This document shows positions 8,108 to 15,945 of a stretch of DNA of 25,702 bases, piece after piece; positions within the stretch are counted from its first letter, which is position 1, and every line of letters starts with the position of its first letter. The notes under the pieces are model-generated. The model did not search any database and was not told the DNA's origin. It saw only the letters and a list, made by a program, of their open reading frames with translations. The stretch covers positions 6,723 through 32,424 of the forward strand of contig DIRM01000022.1 in the NCBI GenBank assembly GCA_002427545.1, given 5' to 3'. A program made the position numbers and the translations under genes. Source of the DNA: Mageeibacillus sp. UBA5436. GTDB lineage: Bacteria > Bacillota > Clostridia > Saccharofermentanales > DTU023.

Positions 8108-8233
8108 AAAGGAATTAGCGATTACTGAAATGATAATAAGGCAACAATATTGACATAGTCAGTACGGCCTCTCATCAGCCTTTTTCTAAAATCATATTTT
8201 TAGGCTACCTACTGTATTCGCTAACTTGTGCAT
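8108..8233 (+). promoter_or_regulatory. Structured murB leader separating Shine-Dalgarno from start codon
   Basis: The only good Shine-Dalgarno, AAAGGA (8108-8113), lies 120 bases before ATG 8234, and no purine-rich site is near the start. Between them is a base-paired element: 8115-8121 (TTAGCGA) pairs with 8218-8224 (TCGCTAA), extended by 8123-8125 with 8214-8216. Folding this stem brings AAAGGA to an effective distance of about 10 bases from ATG. Inside, 8123-8128 can pair with 8159-8164, while 8160-8164 can instead pair with 8210-8214 and 8166-8170 with 8202-8206; these choices exclude each other. No consensus of a riboswitch class or T-box that I know is recognisable. The role is inference from pairing only. 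Confidence 0.5.
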
Positions 8234-9172
8234 ATGAATTCAAAAGATTATCAAGCCATTTTTTCTTCTTTTTCGAATAAAAAAATATTTTATAATTATC
8301 CTTTAAAAGATTTTTCATCTTTTCATTCAGGTGGTGCAGCAGATGTTTTATTGTTACCATCCAATATAGAAGAAATTAAAGCAGCTATGAGTCTTTGCAA
8401 ACAAAATGAAATTCCAGTTCAGGTTTTAGGTAAAGGATCAAATGTTTTAATTTCGGATAAAGGAATCAGAGGTTTGACTATTTATTTACATAGTAACTTT
8501 GATCAAATACAAATTAAAGATAATTTAATTTATGCAAATGTAGGCACGTCATTAGCACAATTAGCTGCTTTAGCTGCATCTAATAATTTATCAGGACTTG
8601 AATTTGCTGCAGGTATTCCAGGCAGTTTAGGTGGGGCTATTTTAATGAATGCAAGTGCTTATGATGGTGAAATAAAAAATGTTGTCGAGAATTCATCTTA
8701 TTTGAATGAAGAAAATGAAATTAAAGAATTAAATAAAGAAGATCATCAATTTGATTATCGCCATAGTTTTTATAGTGATAAACCTTATATTATTTTAAGA
8801 GCAGAGTTAAAATTACAAAAGGGAAAAAGGCTTGAAATTTACGAAAAAATGAATGAATTTCAAATAAAAAGGCGACAAAGTCAACCTCTTGATAAATATA
8901 GTGGTGGAAGTGCTTTTAAGAGACCAACAGGTTATTTTGCAGGCAAATTAATTTCAGATGCAGGTTTAAAAGGTTATAGTACTCAAAATGCGGGTGTTTC
9001 TGCCAAACATGCTGGTTTTGTTGTTAATTATGGTGAAGCAACTGCTTCAGAGATTAATTCTGTTTTTAGACATGTTAAAGAAGAAGTCAAAAAACAATTT
9101 GGGATTGATCTTCATCCAGAAGTTAAATGGTTAGGCGAGTGGGATGCGGAGGAAATTGCATGGAAATTGTAA
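8234..9172 (+). CDS. murB: UDP-N-acetylenolpyruvoylglucosamine reductase
   Basis: A 312-residue FAD enzyme that reduces UDP-GlcNAc-enolpyruvate to UDP-MurNAc with NADPH, the second committed step of peptidoglycan precursor synthesis in the cytoplasm. The FAD-binding motif VLGKGSNVLISDKG is at 64-77 and GLEFAAGIPGSLGGA at 121-135. The proton-donating serine is Ser226 in YSGGSAFKRP, and the late catalytic glutamate is Glu296 in LHPEVKWLG. The pattern fits type II MurB, the usual Firmicute form. ATG 8234 is chosen, but GTG 8228 is also in frame, adding two residues; neither has a nearby Shine-Dalgarno (see the leader at 8108-8233). The last 13 bases overlap rapZ, whose ribosome binding site lies inside murB, so the two are likely translationally coupled. 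Confidence 0.95.
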   Translation: MNSKDYQAIFSSFSNKKIFYNYPLKDFSSFHSGGAADVLLLPSNIEEIKAAMSLCKQNEIPVQVLGKGSNVLISDKGIRGLTIYLHSNFDQIQIKDNLIYANVGTSLAQLAALAASNNLSGLEFAAGIPGSLGGAILMNASAYDGEIKNVVENSSYLNEENEIKELNKEDHQFDYRHSFYSDKPYIILRAELKLQKGKRLEIYEKMNEFQIKRRQSQPLDKYSGGSAFKRPTGYFAGKLISDAGLKGYSTQNAGVSAKHAGFVVNYGEATASEINSVFRHVKEEVKKQFGIDLHPEVKWLGEWDAEEIAWKL

Positions 9173-10056
9173 TTTTAACAGGTATGTCAGGTGCAGGAAA
9201 AAGCTCTGCTATGCGTGCTTTGGAAGATCTTGATTATTTTTGCATTGATAATTTACCGCCAGATTTATTACCAGGACTTTTACAAGCTTTTGCTGAAACT
9301 GAAAAAGAAGATGGCTCGCTTCAAGCCTCACGAACGCAAAAAATTGCCATCGGAATTGATATTCGTAGCTTAATCCGATTTGGAAATGTGACAGCAGGTT
9401 TTAAAAACTATTTTACTGAAAAAATGGATACTAAAATTATTTTTATGGAAGCATCAAATGAAGCTTTAGTATCGCGTTATAAACAAAGTCGTCGAAATCA
9501 TCCTTTAGCGAAATCTAGAAATTTAGTCGATGCGATTACGGAAGAAAGAAAGCGTTTACAAGATTTAAGAGCTTTATCCGATTTTGTTATTGATACAACA
9601 GAAATGTCTCTGAATAATTTGAAGGATTTGCTCTATAATACTTTAGCGACAAATGATTATGATCAAATGATGACAATTTTTGTTCAATCTTTTGGCTATA
9701 AGTATGGTCTTCCTTTAGATTCAGATTTGGTTCTTGATGTTCGCTTTTTACCCAATCCTTTTTATGATGAAAATTTACGACATTTATCTGGCTTAGATGA
9801 GCCGGTTAAAAACTATATCATGCAATTTGATCAGACCCATAAATTTTTAGAAATATATCGTGATTTTTTTCAGTTTTCTTTGCCTCTTTATCAAAATGAA
9901 GGTAAAGTTCGCTTGATGATTGCTGTAGGTTGTACTGGTGGACGTCATCGTTCGGTTACTTTGTCCGGAGAATTGGCTAATATACTGAGAAGTTTAGGTT
10001 ATCGTGTTTTTCTTGAACATCGTGATATTAGACGTGATCCAATTGGAGGCATTTAA
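9160..10056 (+). CDS. rapZ: RNase adapter/nucleotide-binding protein RapZ (YvcJ)
   Basis: A 298-residue P-loop protein: Walker A GMSGAGKS at 8-15, GIDIRS at 65-70, the family segment SFGYKYGLPLDSDLVLDVRF at 177-196, and the C-terminal GCTGGRHRSV at 257-266. In E. coli RapZ steers RNase E to the small RNA GlmZ and senses glucosamine-6-phosphate; the Firmicute YvcJ binds and hydrolyses nucleotides and its role is less clear. ATG 9160 is preferred because GGAGG sits about 9 bases upstream within murB; an in-frame GTG 33 bases earlier has no such site. It overlaps murB by 13 bases and precedes whiA by five bases. The glmR/yvcK gene that commonly follows it in Firmicutes is missing. Confidence 0.95.
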   Translation: MEIVILTGMSGAGKSSAMRALEDLDYFCIDNLPPDLLPGLLQAFAETEKEDGSLQASRTQKIAIGIDIRSLIRFGNVTAGFKNYFTEKMDTKIIFMEASNEALVSRYKQSRRNHPLAKSRNLVDAITEERKRLQDLRALSDFVIDTTEMSLNNLKDLLYNTLATNDYDQMMTIFVQSFGYKYGLPLDSDLVLDVRFLPNPFYDENLRHLSGLDEPVKNYIMQFDQTHKFLEIYRDFFQFSLPLYQNEGKVRLMIAVGCTGGRHRSVTLSGELANILRSLGYRVFLEHRDIRRDPIGGI

Positions 10057-10061
10057 CATAG

Positions 10062-11036
10062 ATGATGCAAGAAAATACGATGACAATCAAAACGAATAAT
10101 GCAAAGGCACAGCCAAATAAATTAATAGAAAAATCAGTTTCTGCACAATTACGGGACTTGATTTTTGAAAATTTTACTATTAATGATTCCTATCAACGAG
10201 TCTTTTTTCTTGCATTTGCTAGTGTAAGTTTAAAATATCAAAGACGAAATATGCGCTATGCAACATATTCGGAAAATTTGATTTCTTTTTTACAAAATCT
10301 TTTATATAAAGAGTATAATGTCAAATTTAAAGCGGTCAAACATAAAGAACTATATGTATTAACCATTGAAGAAAAGCATATAATAGAAAGAATAAATGCT
10401 GATTTAGAGCAATTCTTTTTACATAATCCTGCTAATATGAGAGAGAGTTTAACTCCGGAGGAATATTTTGAAACCATTAGATGGATTTTATCAGGATTGT
10501 TTTTAGGATGTGGTAGTCTTTCTGATCCTAAAGAACGATATAATCTAGAATTTGCGATACCTAAGCGTTCAACTTCACTTTGGTATGGTTTATTTTTATC
10601 GGAAATTGATTTAGAACCAGGACGAGTTTTACATCAAGGTTTAGAAATACTGTATTTGAAAGAAAGCGATAAAATTAGTGATTTTTTGCGTTATATAGCT
10701 GCAGATAAATTGCTTATAGAATTTGAGCAAATTCGTGTAAAAAAAGAAATGCGCAATCATGTTAACCGGATTGTCAATTGTGACAATGCAAATGCTCAAA
10801 GAATGGCAAATTCTGTAACGCGACAAATGAATAATATCAATTGGTTAAAAGAAAATAATAAATGGTCTGAATTATCAGAAGAATTGCAAGCTGCTGCAGA
10901 ATTACGTTTAGAATTTCCAGATTATTCTCTTAAAGATCTAGGTGAGCAAGCAAATCCTCCTATTGGAAAATCTAGTATGAATTATCGTTTGCAAAAAATT
11001 GACAAAATAGCAGAAAAATTGAAAGAAATTATTTGA
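10062..11036 (+). CDS. whiA: Sporulation/cell-division transcription regulator WhiA
   Basis: A 324-residue protein with a LAGLIDADG-homing-endonuclease-like N-terminal domain (about 40-215, including RWILSGLFLGCGSLSDPKERY) and a C-terminal helix-turn-helix (about 280-315). NCDNANAQRMANSVTRQ at 239-255 and the ELRLEFPDYSLKDLGEQANPP...KSSMNYRL block are the conserved WhiA signatures. WhiA is a DNA-binding protein needed for sporulation in Streptomyces and affecting cell division and chromosome segregation in B. subtilis. The first 35 residues are polar and unlike the usual short N-terminus; a second start at codon 7 is possible. A GGAGG lies 12 bases before ATG 10062, within the end of rapZ, a slightly long spacing that suggests coupling. 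Confidence 0.93.
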   Translation: MMQENTMTIKTNNAKAQPNKLIEKSVSAQLRDLIFENFTINDSYQRVFFLAFASVSLKYQRRNMRYATYSENLISFLQNLLYKEYNVKFKAVKHKELYVLTIEEKHIIERINADLEQFFLHNPANMRESLTPEEYFETIRWILSGLFLGCGSLSDPKERYNLEFAIPKRSTSLWYGLFLSEIDLEPGRVLHQGLEILYLKESDKISDFLRYIAADKLLIEFEQIRVKKEMRNHVNRIVNCDNANAQRMANSVTRQMNNINWLKENNKWSELSEELQAAAELRLEFPDYSLKDLGEQANPPIGKSSMNYRLQKIDKIAEKLKEII

Positions 11037-11066
11037 AAATTTAAAATAGATGGAAGTATATAAAAT

Positions 11067-11528
11067 ATGAATCAAATTGTATTGGTAGAGCCTGTGATCC
11101 CACCAAATACTGGAAATATAGCTAGGACTTGTGTAGCCACTAATTCAAAATTACATTTAGTAGAACCACTTGGTTTTTCGATTACTGATAAGGCGGTAAA
11201 AAGAGCAGGTTTAGATTATTGGTTTGATACAGATTTACAAATCTGGCCAGACTTAGATCATTGTTTACGATCTTTTGGAGACTTACCTGTTTTTTACGTT
11301 ACAACAAAAGCCAAACAATATTATACAGAATTAAAATATCCAGATAATTCAGTTTTCTTTTTTGGTAAAGAAGATAAAGGTTTACCCGAAGATCTTCTAT
11401 TTACTCATTTGGATCAATGTATCAGAATACCCATGTCAGAAAATAAACGCTCATTAAATTTAGCAAATTCTGTTTCGATTGTTTTATATGAAGCATTGCG
11501 TCAGCAATCATTTCCTGGCTTAGTCTAG
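11067..11528 (+). CDS. trmL: tRNA (cytidine(34)-2'-O)-methyltransferase
   Basis: A 153-residue SPOUT methyltransferase of the usual TrmL length. It carries the N-terminal PPNTGNIARTC motif (12-22), FGKEDKGLP at 99-107 and the knot segment IPMSENKRSLNLANSVSIVLYEAL at about 121-144, which together form the trefoil-knot S-adenosylmethionine site. TrmL acts as a dimer and 2'-O-methylates the wobble base 34 of certain leucine tRNAs. GGAAG precedes ATG 11067 by about ten bases. It follows whiA after 30 bases with no terminator, so it is probably the fourth gene of the murB transcript. Confidence 0.93.
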   Translation: MNQIVLVEPVIPPNTGNIARTCVATNSKLHLVEPLGFSITDKAVKRAGLDYWFDTDLQIWPDLDHCLRSFGDLPVFYVTTKAKQYYTELKYPDNSVFFFGKEDKGLPEDLLFTHLDQCIRIPMSENKRSLNLANSVSIVLYEALRQQSFPGLV

Positions 11529-11548
11529 ATAGAGGATGGATATTGAAT

Positions 11549-11926
11549 ATGTCTAAAAAAGAAAGAATGTTTAATTGGGCCAGTTGTGAGCTTTCTGGCT
11601 TTCAAAAAGGATTTATAACTATTAAAATTGATTTTATAAGTAATATTCTTTCATGGAAATCAGCTAAACAATGGAATAATAATTTTGTTCAAGGTTTACC
11701 AAAAGCTCAAATGAAACCATTATATGAGAGCCTCGATAAATTTTTACAAGAGAATAGTGATAAAAAACCAACAAAAATTACTCAACCAGAACCATATGTT
11801 TGGATTATTCAATATGGCATGCCAGATGAGATAATTGAATTACAAGGTTATGATATAGATTTTGATTCATGGAAAGAGTTAATTACAGCTATTGAAAAAG
11901 TTTCACGTCGTGAGTTTAAGCTGTAA
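11549..11926 (+). CDS. Hypothetical protein, unrecognised
   Basis: A small soluble protein of about 125 residues. I do not recognise the family. It is rich in Trp and aromatic residues (for example FNWASCELSGFQKGF and EPYVWIIQYGMPDE) with mixed alpha/beta character, no signal peptide, no membrane helix and no metal-binding cluster. It lies 20 bases after trmL and is probably in the same transcript. AGAGGATGGA precedes it; ATG 11549 is 12 bases after AGAGGA while an in-frame TTG at 11543 is 6 bases after it, so the start is uncertain by two codons. Codon use resembles its neighbours, and there is no sign of decay or transfer. Confidence 0.65.
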   Translation: MSKKERMFNWASCELSGFQKGFITIKIDFISNILSWKSAKQWNNNFVQGLPKAQMKPLYESLDKFLQENSDKKPTKITQPEPYVWIIQYGMPDEIIELQGYDIDFDSWKELITAIEKVSRREFKL

Positions 11927-12003
11927 TTTAATGAGATAAATTGTTAAATACAAGCAAGATATGATTAAATAGGTTAAATACTTTAATTATTTTGGAGTGG
12001 ATT

Positions 12004-12612
12004 ATGGAATATTGGGAAGGATTTTTTTTAGGTCCATTTTGGACAGATTCTGATTATAAAGATCGAAGACATAAAACCTTATTTATAGGCATTTCATTAA
12101 TTATCTTTGCTTTAATGGTTCTTCAAATTCTTATGCCTGGAAAAATTTCTGAATTATTTGTTTTTCCTATACAAGTTAATTTTATTTTAGGCTTCCTTTT
12201 ACTTATAGGCTTACCTTTTTTGGCATCTCGTTATTATCAATTAAATCCTGTTTTCCGTATTCTTATTTTATTTGCTTATATATTACAATATTTATTTTTA
12301 TTTCTTGGGTTTATACAATTGTTTACCCGTAATTTTGAATTAGATTTAAATTCAATGCCTGATTTTGTCTTGACTTTCTTTGATGGCTTAATGGTAATCA
12401 GCAGTAATATTTTTAATTTTTTAGGTAGTTTAGGAAGCACAATTGCATCAGTCGCATTTGGTATCATTGTCGGTGGTATCGTCGGCTTATTTGTTATTTT
12501 TATTTGCATTTGCTTACCGTTGATTTATTTAATTTCATTTCGCCAATTACAAAGATTAATTGATCGCATCCTATACAAAAAAAAGATGTCTGGAAATTAT
12601 ATAAAAAGATAA
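12004..12612 (+). CDS. Polytopic membrane protein of unknown function
   Basis: A 202-residue very hydrophobic protein. Likely membrane segments lie at about 25-43, 51-72, 83-107 and 147-179, the last long and glycine-rich (GIIVGGIVGLF). The N-terminus is short, aromatic and acidic (MEYWEGFFLGPFW), and the C-terminus is basic (RQLQRLIDRILYKKK), suggesting cytoplasmic ends by the positive-inside rule. I do not recognise a family. ATG 12004 has GGAG six bases upstream; the TTG at 11992 would overlap that site. It is 77 bases after the previous unknown gene, and the gap contains a 9-base direct repeat (11943 and 11973). It may end the murB transcript, but no terminator is visible after it. Confidence 0.7.
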   Translation: MEYWEGFFLGPFWTDSDYKDRRHKTLFIGISLIIFALMVLQILMPGKISELFVFPIQVNFILGFLLLIGLPFLASRYYQLNPVFRILILFAYILQYLFLFLGFIQLFTRNFELDLNSMPDFVLTFFDGLMVISSNIFNFLGSLGSTIASVAFGIIVGGIVGLFVIFICICLPLIYLISFRQLQRLIDRILYKKKMSGNYIKR

Positions 12613-12732
12613 TTTTACAATCCATCCATAATTTGACTAAATTATTTCTAGAATTTCCTGATTCTCTAAAATGATAAATAAAGAATAAATAATATTTAAA
12701 ATAACCTTGATAAAAATAATAAAAGGATTCTT

Positions 12733-13572
12733 ATGAGAACAATTTATGTAGAAGAATTAATAGATGAAATAGCCCAATTATGTATTAAAGCAAATATCGA
12801 TCTACCAGAAGATGTTCGTCATATTATAGAATTAGCAACGGTGCAAGAAGACTGGGAAACGGCCTCTCATATTTTATTAGATATACAAAAAAATTATCAA
12901 TTATCTGAAAAAAATTCATTGCCCATTTGTCAAGATACTGGGATGGCTTTGGTTTTTTTGGAAATTGGGCAAGATGTTCATCTTATTGGGGATATCGATG
13001 CTGCCATTCAAGCAGGTATCAAGAAAGGCTATGCAAAAGGTTATCTTCGCAATAGCATGGTAGAGGATCCTTTAATACGTGAAAATACGAATGATAATAC
13101 ACCAGCTCTAATTTATTATGATTTGGTACCTGGTGAAAAAATTAAAATTACGATTGCTCCTAAAGGATTTGGTTCAGAAAATATGAGCCAAATAAAGATG
13201 CTAAAACCTTCGGATGGTAGAGAAGGAGTAGAAAACTTTATTTTACAAGTAGTTAAAGAAGCTGGCCCGAATGCTTGTCCACCGATTATTGTAGGGGTAG
13301 GTATTGGTGCTTCTTTTGATCGAGCAGCATTATTAGCAAAAAAAGCATTGTTACTAGATTTAGAAAAGAAGAATCCGAATCCTTATTATGCAGAAATGGA
13401 AGAATCTCTTTTGCAAAAAATTAATGAACTTGGGATTGGCCCCCAAGGTTTTGGCGGTAAGACAACAGCCTTAGCTGTGAAAATATTGCCATTTGCTACA
13501 CATATTGCTGGCTTACCTGTTGCAGTTAATATTCAATGTCATGTGGCAAGACATGCAACAACTTTTATTTAA
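12733..13572 (+). CDS. Class I fumarate hydratase, alpha subunit
   Basis: A 279-residue subunit of the oxygen-sensitive [4Fe-4S] fumarase (also the fold of L-tartrate dehydratase alpha). Candidate cluster ligands are Cys66 in LPICQDTG, Cys182 in NACPP and Cys269 in IQCHVARH. GYLRNSMVEDPLIRENT at 104-120 and the GFGSENMSQIKML segment at 146-157 are conserved in the family. Together with the next gene it should interconvert fumarate and malate in the cytoplasm. The two-gene form is typical of anaerobes. AAAGGA lies eight bases before ATG 12733. The preceding 120 bases are AT-rich, and I see no convincing promoter in them. Tartrate dehydratase is the main alternative function. Confidence 0.92.
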   Translation: MRTIYVEELIDEIAQLCIKANIDLPEDVRHIIELATVQEDWETASHILLDIQKNYQLSEKNSLPICQDTGMALVFLEIGQDVHLIGDIDAAIQAGIKKGYAKGYLRNSMVEDPLIRENTNDNTPALIYYDLVPGEKIKITIAPKGFGSENMSQIKMLKPSDGREGVENFILQVVKEAGPNACPPIIVGVGIGASFDRAALLAKKALLLDLEKKNPNPYYAEMEESLLQKINELGIGPQGFGGKTTALAVKILPFATHIAGLPVAVNIQCHVARHATTFI

Positions 13573-13593
13573 AGTTATTAGGAGAGCCAATAC

Positions 13594-14157
13594 ATGGAAA
13601 AACAAATTACAATACCTCTGAATGAAGTAGAAATTATTGATTTAAAGACAGGAGACCGTGTTCTCTTAAATGGTGTTATTTATACAGCTAGAGATGCAGC
13701 ACATCAGCGTTTAATGGAATACTTAGATGAAGGTAAAGAGCTACCTATCCCTATAAAAAATCAAATTATTTATTATGTTGGTCCAAGCCCAACTCCTCCA
13801 GGACAAATTATCGGTTCAGCTGGACCAACTTCATCCTATCGCATGGATGCTTTTACACCGAGATTATTAGATTTGGGATTAAAAGGAATCATTGGTAAAG
13901 GCAGTCGAAATGATTTAGTATGTGAATCAATTATTAAAAATCAGGCTATTTACTTTGCAGCGGTTGGTGGTATAGCTGCACTTTTAGCTAAAACAATAAA
14001 AAAATCAGAAATTGTTGCTTTTGAAGATTTAGGAACGGAATCTATTAGAAAATTAGAAGTTAAAGATATGCCATTAACTGTTATCATAGATTCCTATGGC
14101 AACAATTTATATGAACAAGGGCCGCAAAACTATCTTAATTCTATTCAAAAAAAGTAA
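13594..14157 (+). CDS. Class I fumarate hydratase, beta subunit
   Basis: A 187-residue partner of the alpha subunit, equivalent to the C-terminal domain of one-chain class I fumarases. The substrate-binding block VGPSPTPPGQIIGSAGPTSSYRMD is at 62-85, followed by GLKGIIGKGSRN at about 95-106, both diagnostic. It starts 21 bases after the alpha subunit with TTAGGAGAG upstream of ATG 13594, so the two form a tight operon and are expected to assemble as a heteromer. No terminator hairpin is visible after the gene; the next promoter starts about 65 bases downstream. Confidence 0.93.
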   Translation: MEKQITIPLNEVEIIDLKTGDRVLLNGVIYTARDAAHQRLMEYLDEGKELPIPIKNQIIYYVGPSPTPPGQIIGSAGPTSSYRMDAFTPRLLDLGLKGIIGKGSRNDLVCESIIKNQAIYFAAVGGIAALLAKTIKKSEIVAFEDLGTESIRKLEVKDMPLTVIIDSYGNNLYEQGPQNYLNSIQKK

Positions 14158-14222
14158 AATTGATGATTTTGGGCCTAAAAAGCAATATGATTTTAAATTT
14201 TATCGGATAATAATTTAGAATA

Positions 14223-14231
14223 TGCTAAAAT
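14223..14231 (+). promoter_or_regulatory. Extended -10 promoter for murJ
   Basis: TGC-TAAAAT within TATGCTAAAAT. No -35 consensus is evident. Transcription would begin near 14238, about 13 bases before the AAGGAGGA site of murJ. Confidence 0.5.
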
Positions 14232-14265
14232 TGTTTTTTAAACAAGATTTAAGGAGGAGAGAATT

Positions 14266-15945
14266 TTGCAATTCCCCTTTGGAAATAAAAAAGCTGATGT
14301 AAAACAGCAAAGATTACAAAATAATCATTCTATTCAAAAGAAACACGATATTAAGGCTAATAGTTCTCAAGATATTACAAAAGCAACCATAATCTCAATG
14401 ATTGGATATTTTTTGGCGAAAATTACAGGCTTTTTGAGAGAAGTGCTTGTTACACCTAAATTAGGCTTCGGGATGTTTTCTGATCCTTATTATGTAGCGT
14501 TTTTCATCCCAGATTTGCTCTATTCCTTATTAATAGGCGGAGCTGTTTCGGCAGCAATTACACCAACTTTATCAAGTGGCATTGAGCGCAATCAAGAAAA
14601 GCAAGCATGGCATGCTGTTAATATTTTTATTACCGTTTCTACGGTTGTGATGATAATTGTTTTGCTGATTGTAGGAATCATTATGCCTTGGCTTTTGCCG
14701 GCTATTAATCCTGGAAAATCTGCAGAAATACTAGAAGCAGCCATACCAGTCTCACGTATCCTCTTAATTCAATCTGTTTTTATGACTTTGATTTCCTTGA
14801 CTCAAGGTATATTGACGGCTTACAAACGTTTTGGCTTAGCTGCCTTTGGCGTTATGATTTACAATATCGTTTATATGTTTGTCTTGGTTTTTTTGGGTGA
14901 ACAGAGTATCCAAGGTTTAAAGCATGTCGCTTGGGGTGTGGTGGGAGCCGCTGTCATATACTTCATATATCAATTAATTTTATCTCGACGTGAAATTCGA
15001 TATTTTAAACTTGATTTTAATTATAAAGACCCAGCGTTTAAACAGCTTTTAAAATTAGCACTTCCAACTTTACTTTCTGCTTCTGTTCTCCATATTAATT
15101 CATTGATTATGAATGCATTTACTTATCAATTTGTGGGAGCCTCAACAGCTATTCGTCATGCTGAACAAGTTTTCATGTTACCTTATGGCATTATAGCCGT
15201 TGCCATAGGTACAGTGATGTTACCGAATATTACAGGCTTTTATTCCAAACGTAATTTCAAGAGAGTTAAATCTCTATATACTTCTAGCCTACGTAAATCA
15301 ATTTTTTATATTGCGCCTATTGCCATGATTTTCTTCGTTATGAGTTTTGAAACGATACAATTGATTTTTCAATGGAATGTTACTACTTATACAGATGAAC
15401 AAGTTCAAATTGTTGGTTCAGTATTGAAATGGTTTTGTTATAGTTTGATGTTCCAAACGATCATATATATGACAAATCAAGCTTTTTACGCCAGAAAAGT
15501 GACGAGAATATCTTTATTTAATGGTATTCTTACTTTGATTTTAAATCCTATATTTTGTGTTCTATATACCAAAGTATTTGATTTTGGTATTCAGGGCATT
15601 GCTATGGCGCATGCCTCTTATAGCTTGGTGGGAGCCATTATTGTTTATTCTTTGTATAAAGTACATAATCCTAAAGCTAAGCCATATCGCATTCTACCAT
15701 TCATGATTAAAATAATATATTGTGTCATTATTAGTGGTGTTGTATTAACAGCTATTAATCTGATTCCACTTTCTAGTTATAATAAAATATTACAAATTTT
15801 GTTTTATGGAATTAAGGCTATTATAGGCATCGTAGTGTTTTATTTAGCAGGTATTTCCGTTAACTTAAAAGAAACTAGAGAAATTCAACAGAAAATTTTG
15901 GAAATAACTGGCCAAAACAGAAGGGAGCTTCAAAATGCAAGATAG
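14266..15945 (+). CDS. murJ: Lipid II flippase MurJ (MOP superfamily)
   Basis: A 559-residue polytopic membrane protein with about 14 hydrophobic segments after a hydrophilic, Lys/Gln-rich N-terminal extension of roughly 36 residues. Conserved MurJ features include GFLREV (Arg58) and FSDPYYVAFFIPDLLYSL (Asp73), which correspond to the essential Arg and Asp region of E. coli MurJ. It moves lipid II from the inner to the outer face of the membrane for peptidoglycan synthesis. The start is TTG 14266, well supported by AAGGAGGA seven bases upstream; no ATG lies nearby in frame. It overlaps the next gene by 11 bases. A different MATE/polysaccharide transporter is less likely given the N-terminal motif. 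Confidence 0.9.
   Translation: MQFPFGNKKADVKQQRLQNNHSIQKKHDIKANSSQDITKATIISMIGYFLAKITGFLREVLVTPKLGFGMFSDPYYVAFFIPDLLYSLLIGGAVSAAITPTLSSGIERNQEKQAWHAVNIFITVSTVVMIIVLLIVGIIMPWLLPAINPGKSAEILEAAIPVSRILLIQSVFMTLISLTQGILTAYKRFGLAAFGVMIYNIVYMFVLVFLGEQSIQGLKHVAWGVVGAAVIYFIYQLILSRREIRYFKLDFNYKDPAFKQLLKLALPTLLSASVLHINSLIMNAFTYQFVGASTAIRHAEQVFMLPYGIIAVAIGTVMLPNITGFYSKRNFKRVKSLYTSSLRKSIFYIAPIAMIFFVMSFETIQLIFQWNVTTYTDEQVQIVGSVLKWFCYSLMFQTIIYMTNQAFYARKVTRISLFNGILTLILNPIFCVLYTKVFDFGIQGIAMAHASYSLVGAIIVYSLYKVHNPKAKPYRILPFMIKIIYCVIISGVVLTAINLIPLSSYNKILQILFYGIKAIIGIVVFYLAGISVNLKETREIQQKILEITGQNRRELQNAR

Noticed and set aside
8080..8233. murB leader as a known riboswitch, T-box, ribozyme or tRNA-like RNA
   Set aside because: I found no T-box AGGGTGG element, hammerhead core, TPP, SAM, purine or similar consensus and no T-loop motif. 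A profile search would be needed to exclude divergent forms.
9127..9159. Longer rapZ start at GTG 9127
   Set aside because: It would place the GGAGG site inside the gene and add residues before the conserved MEIVILTGMSGAGKSS start.
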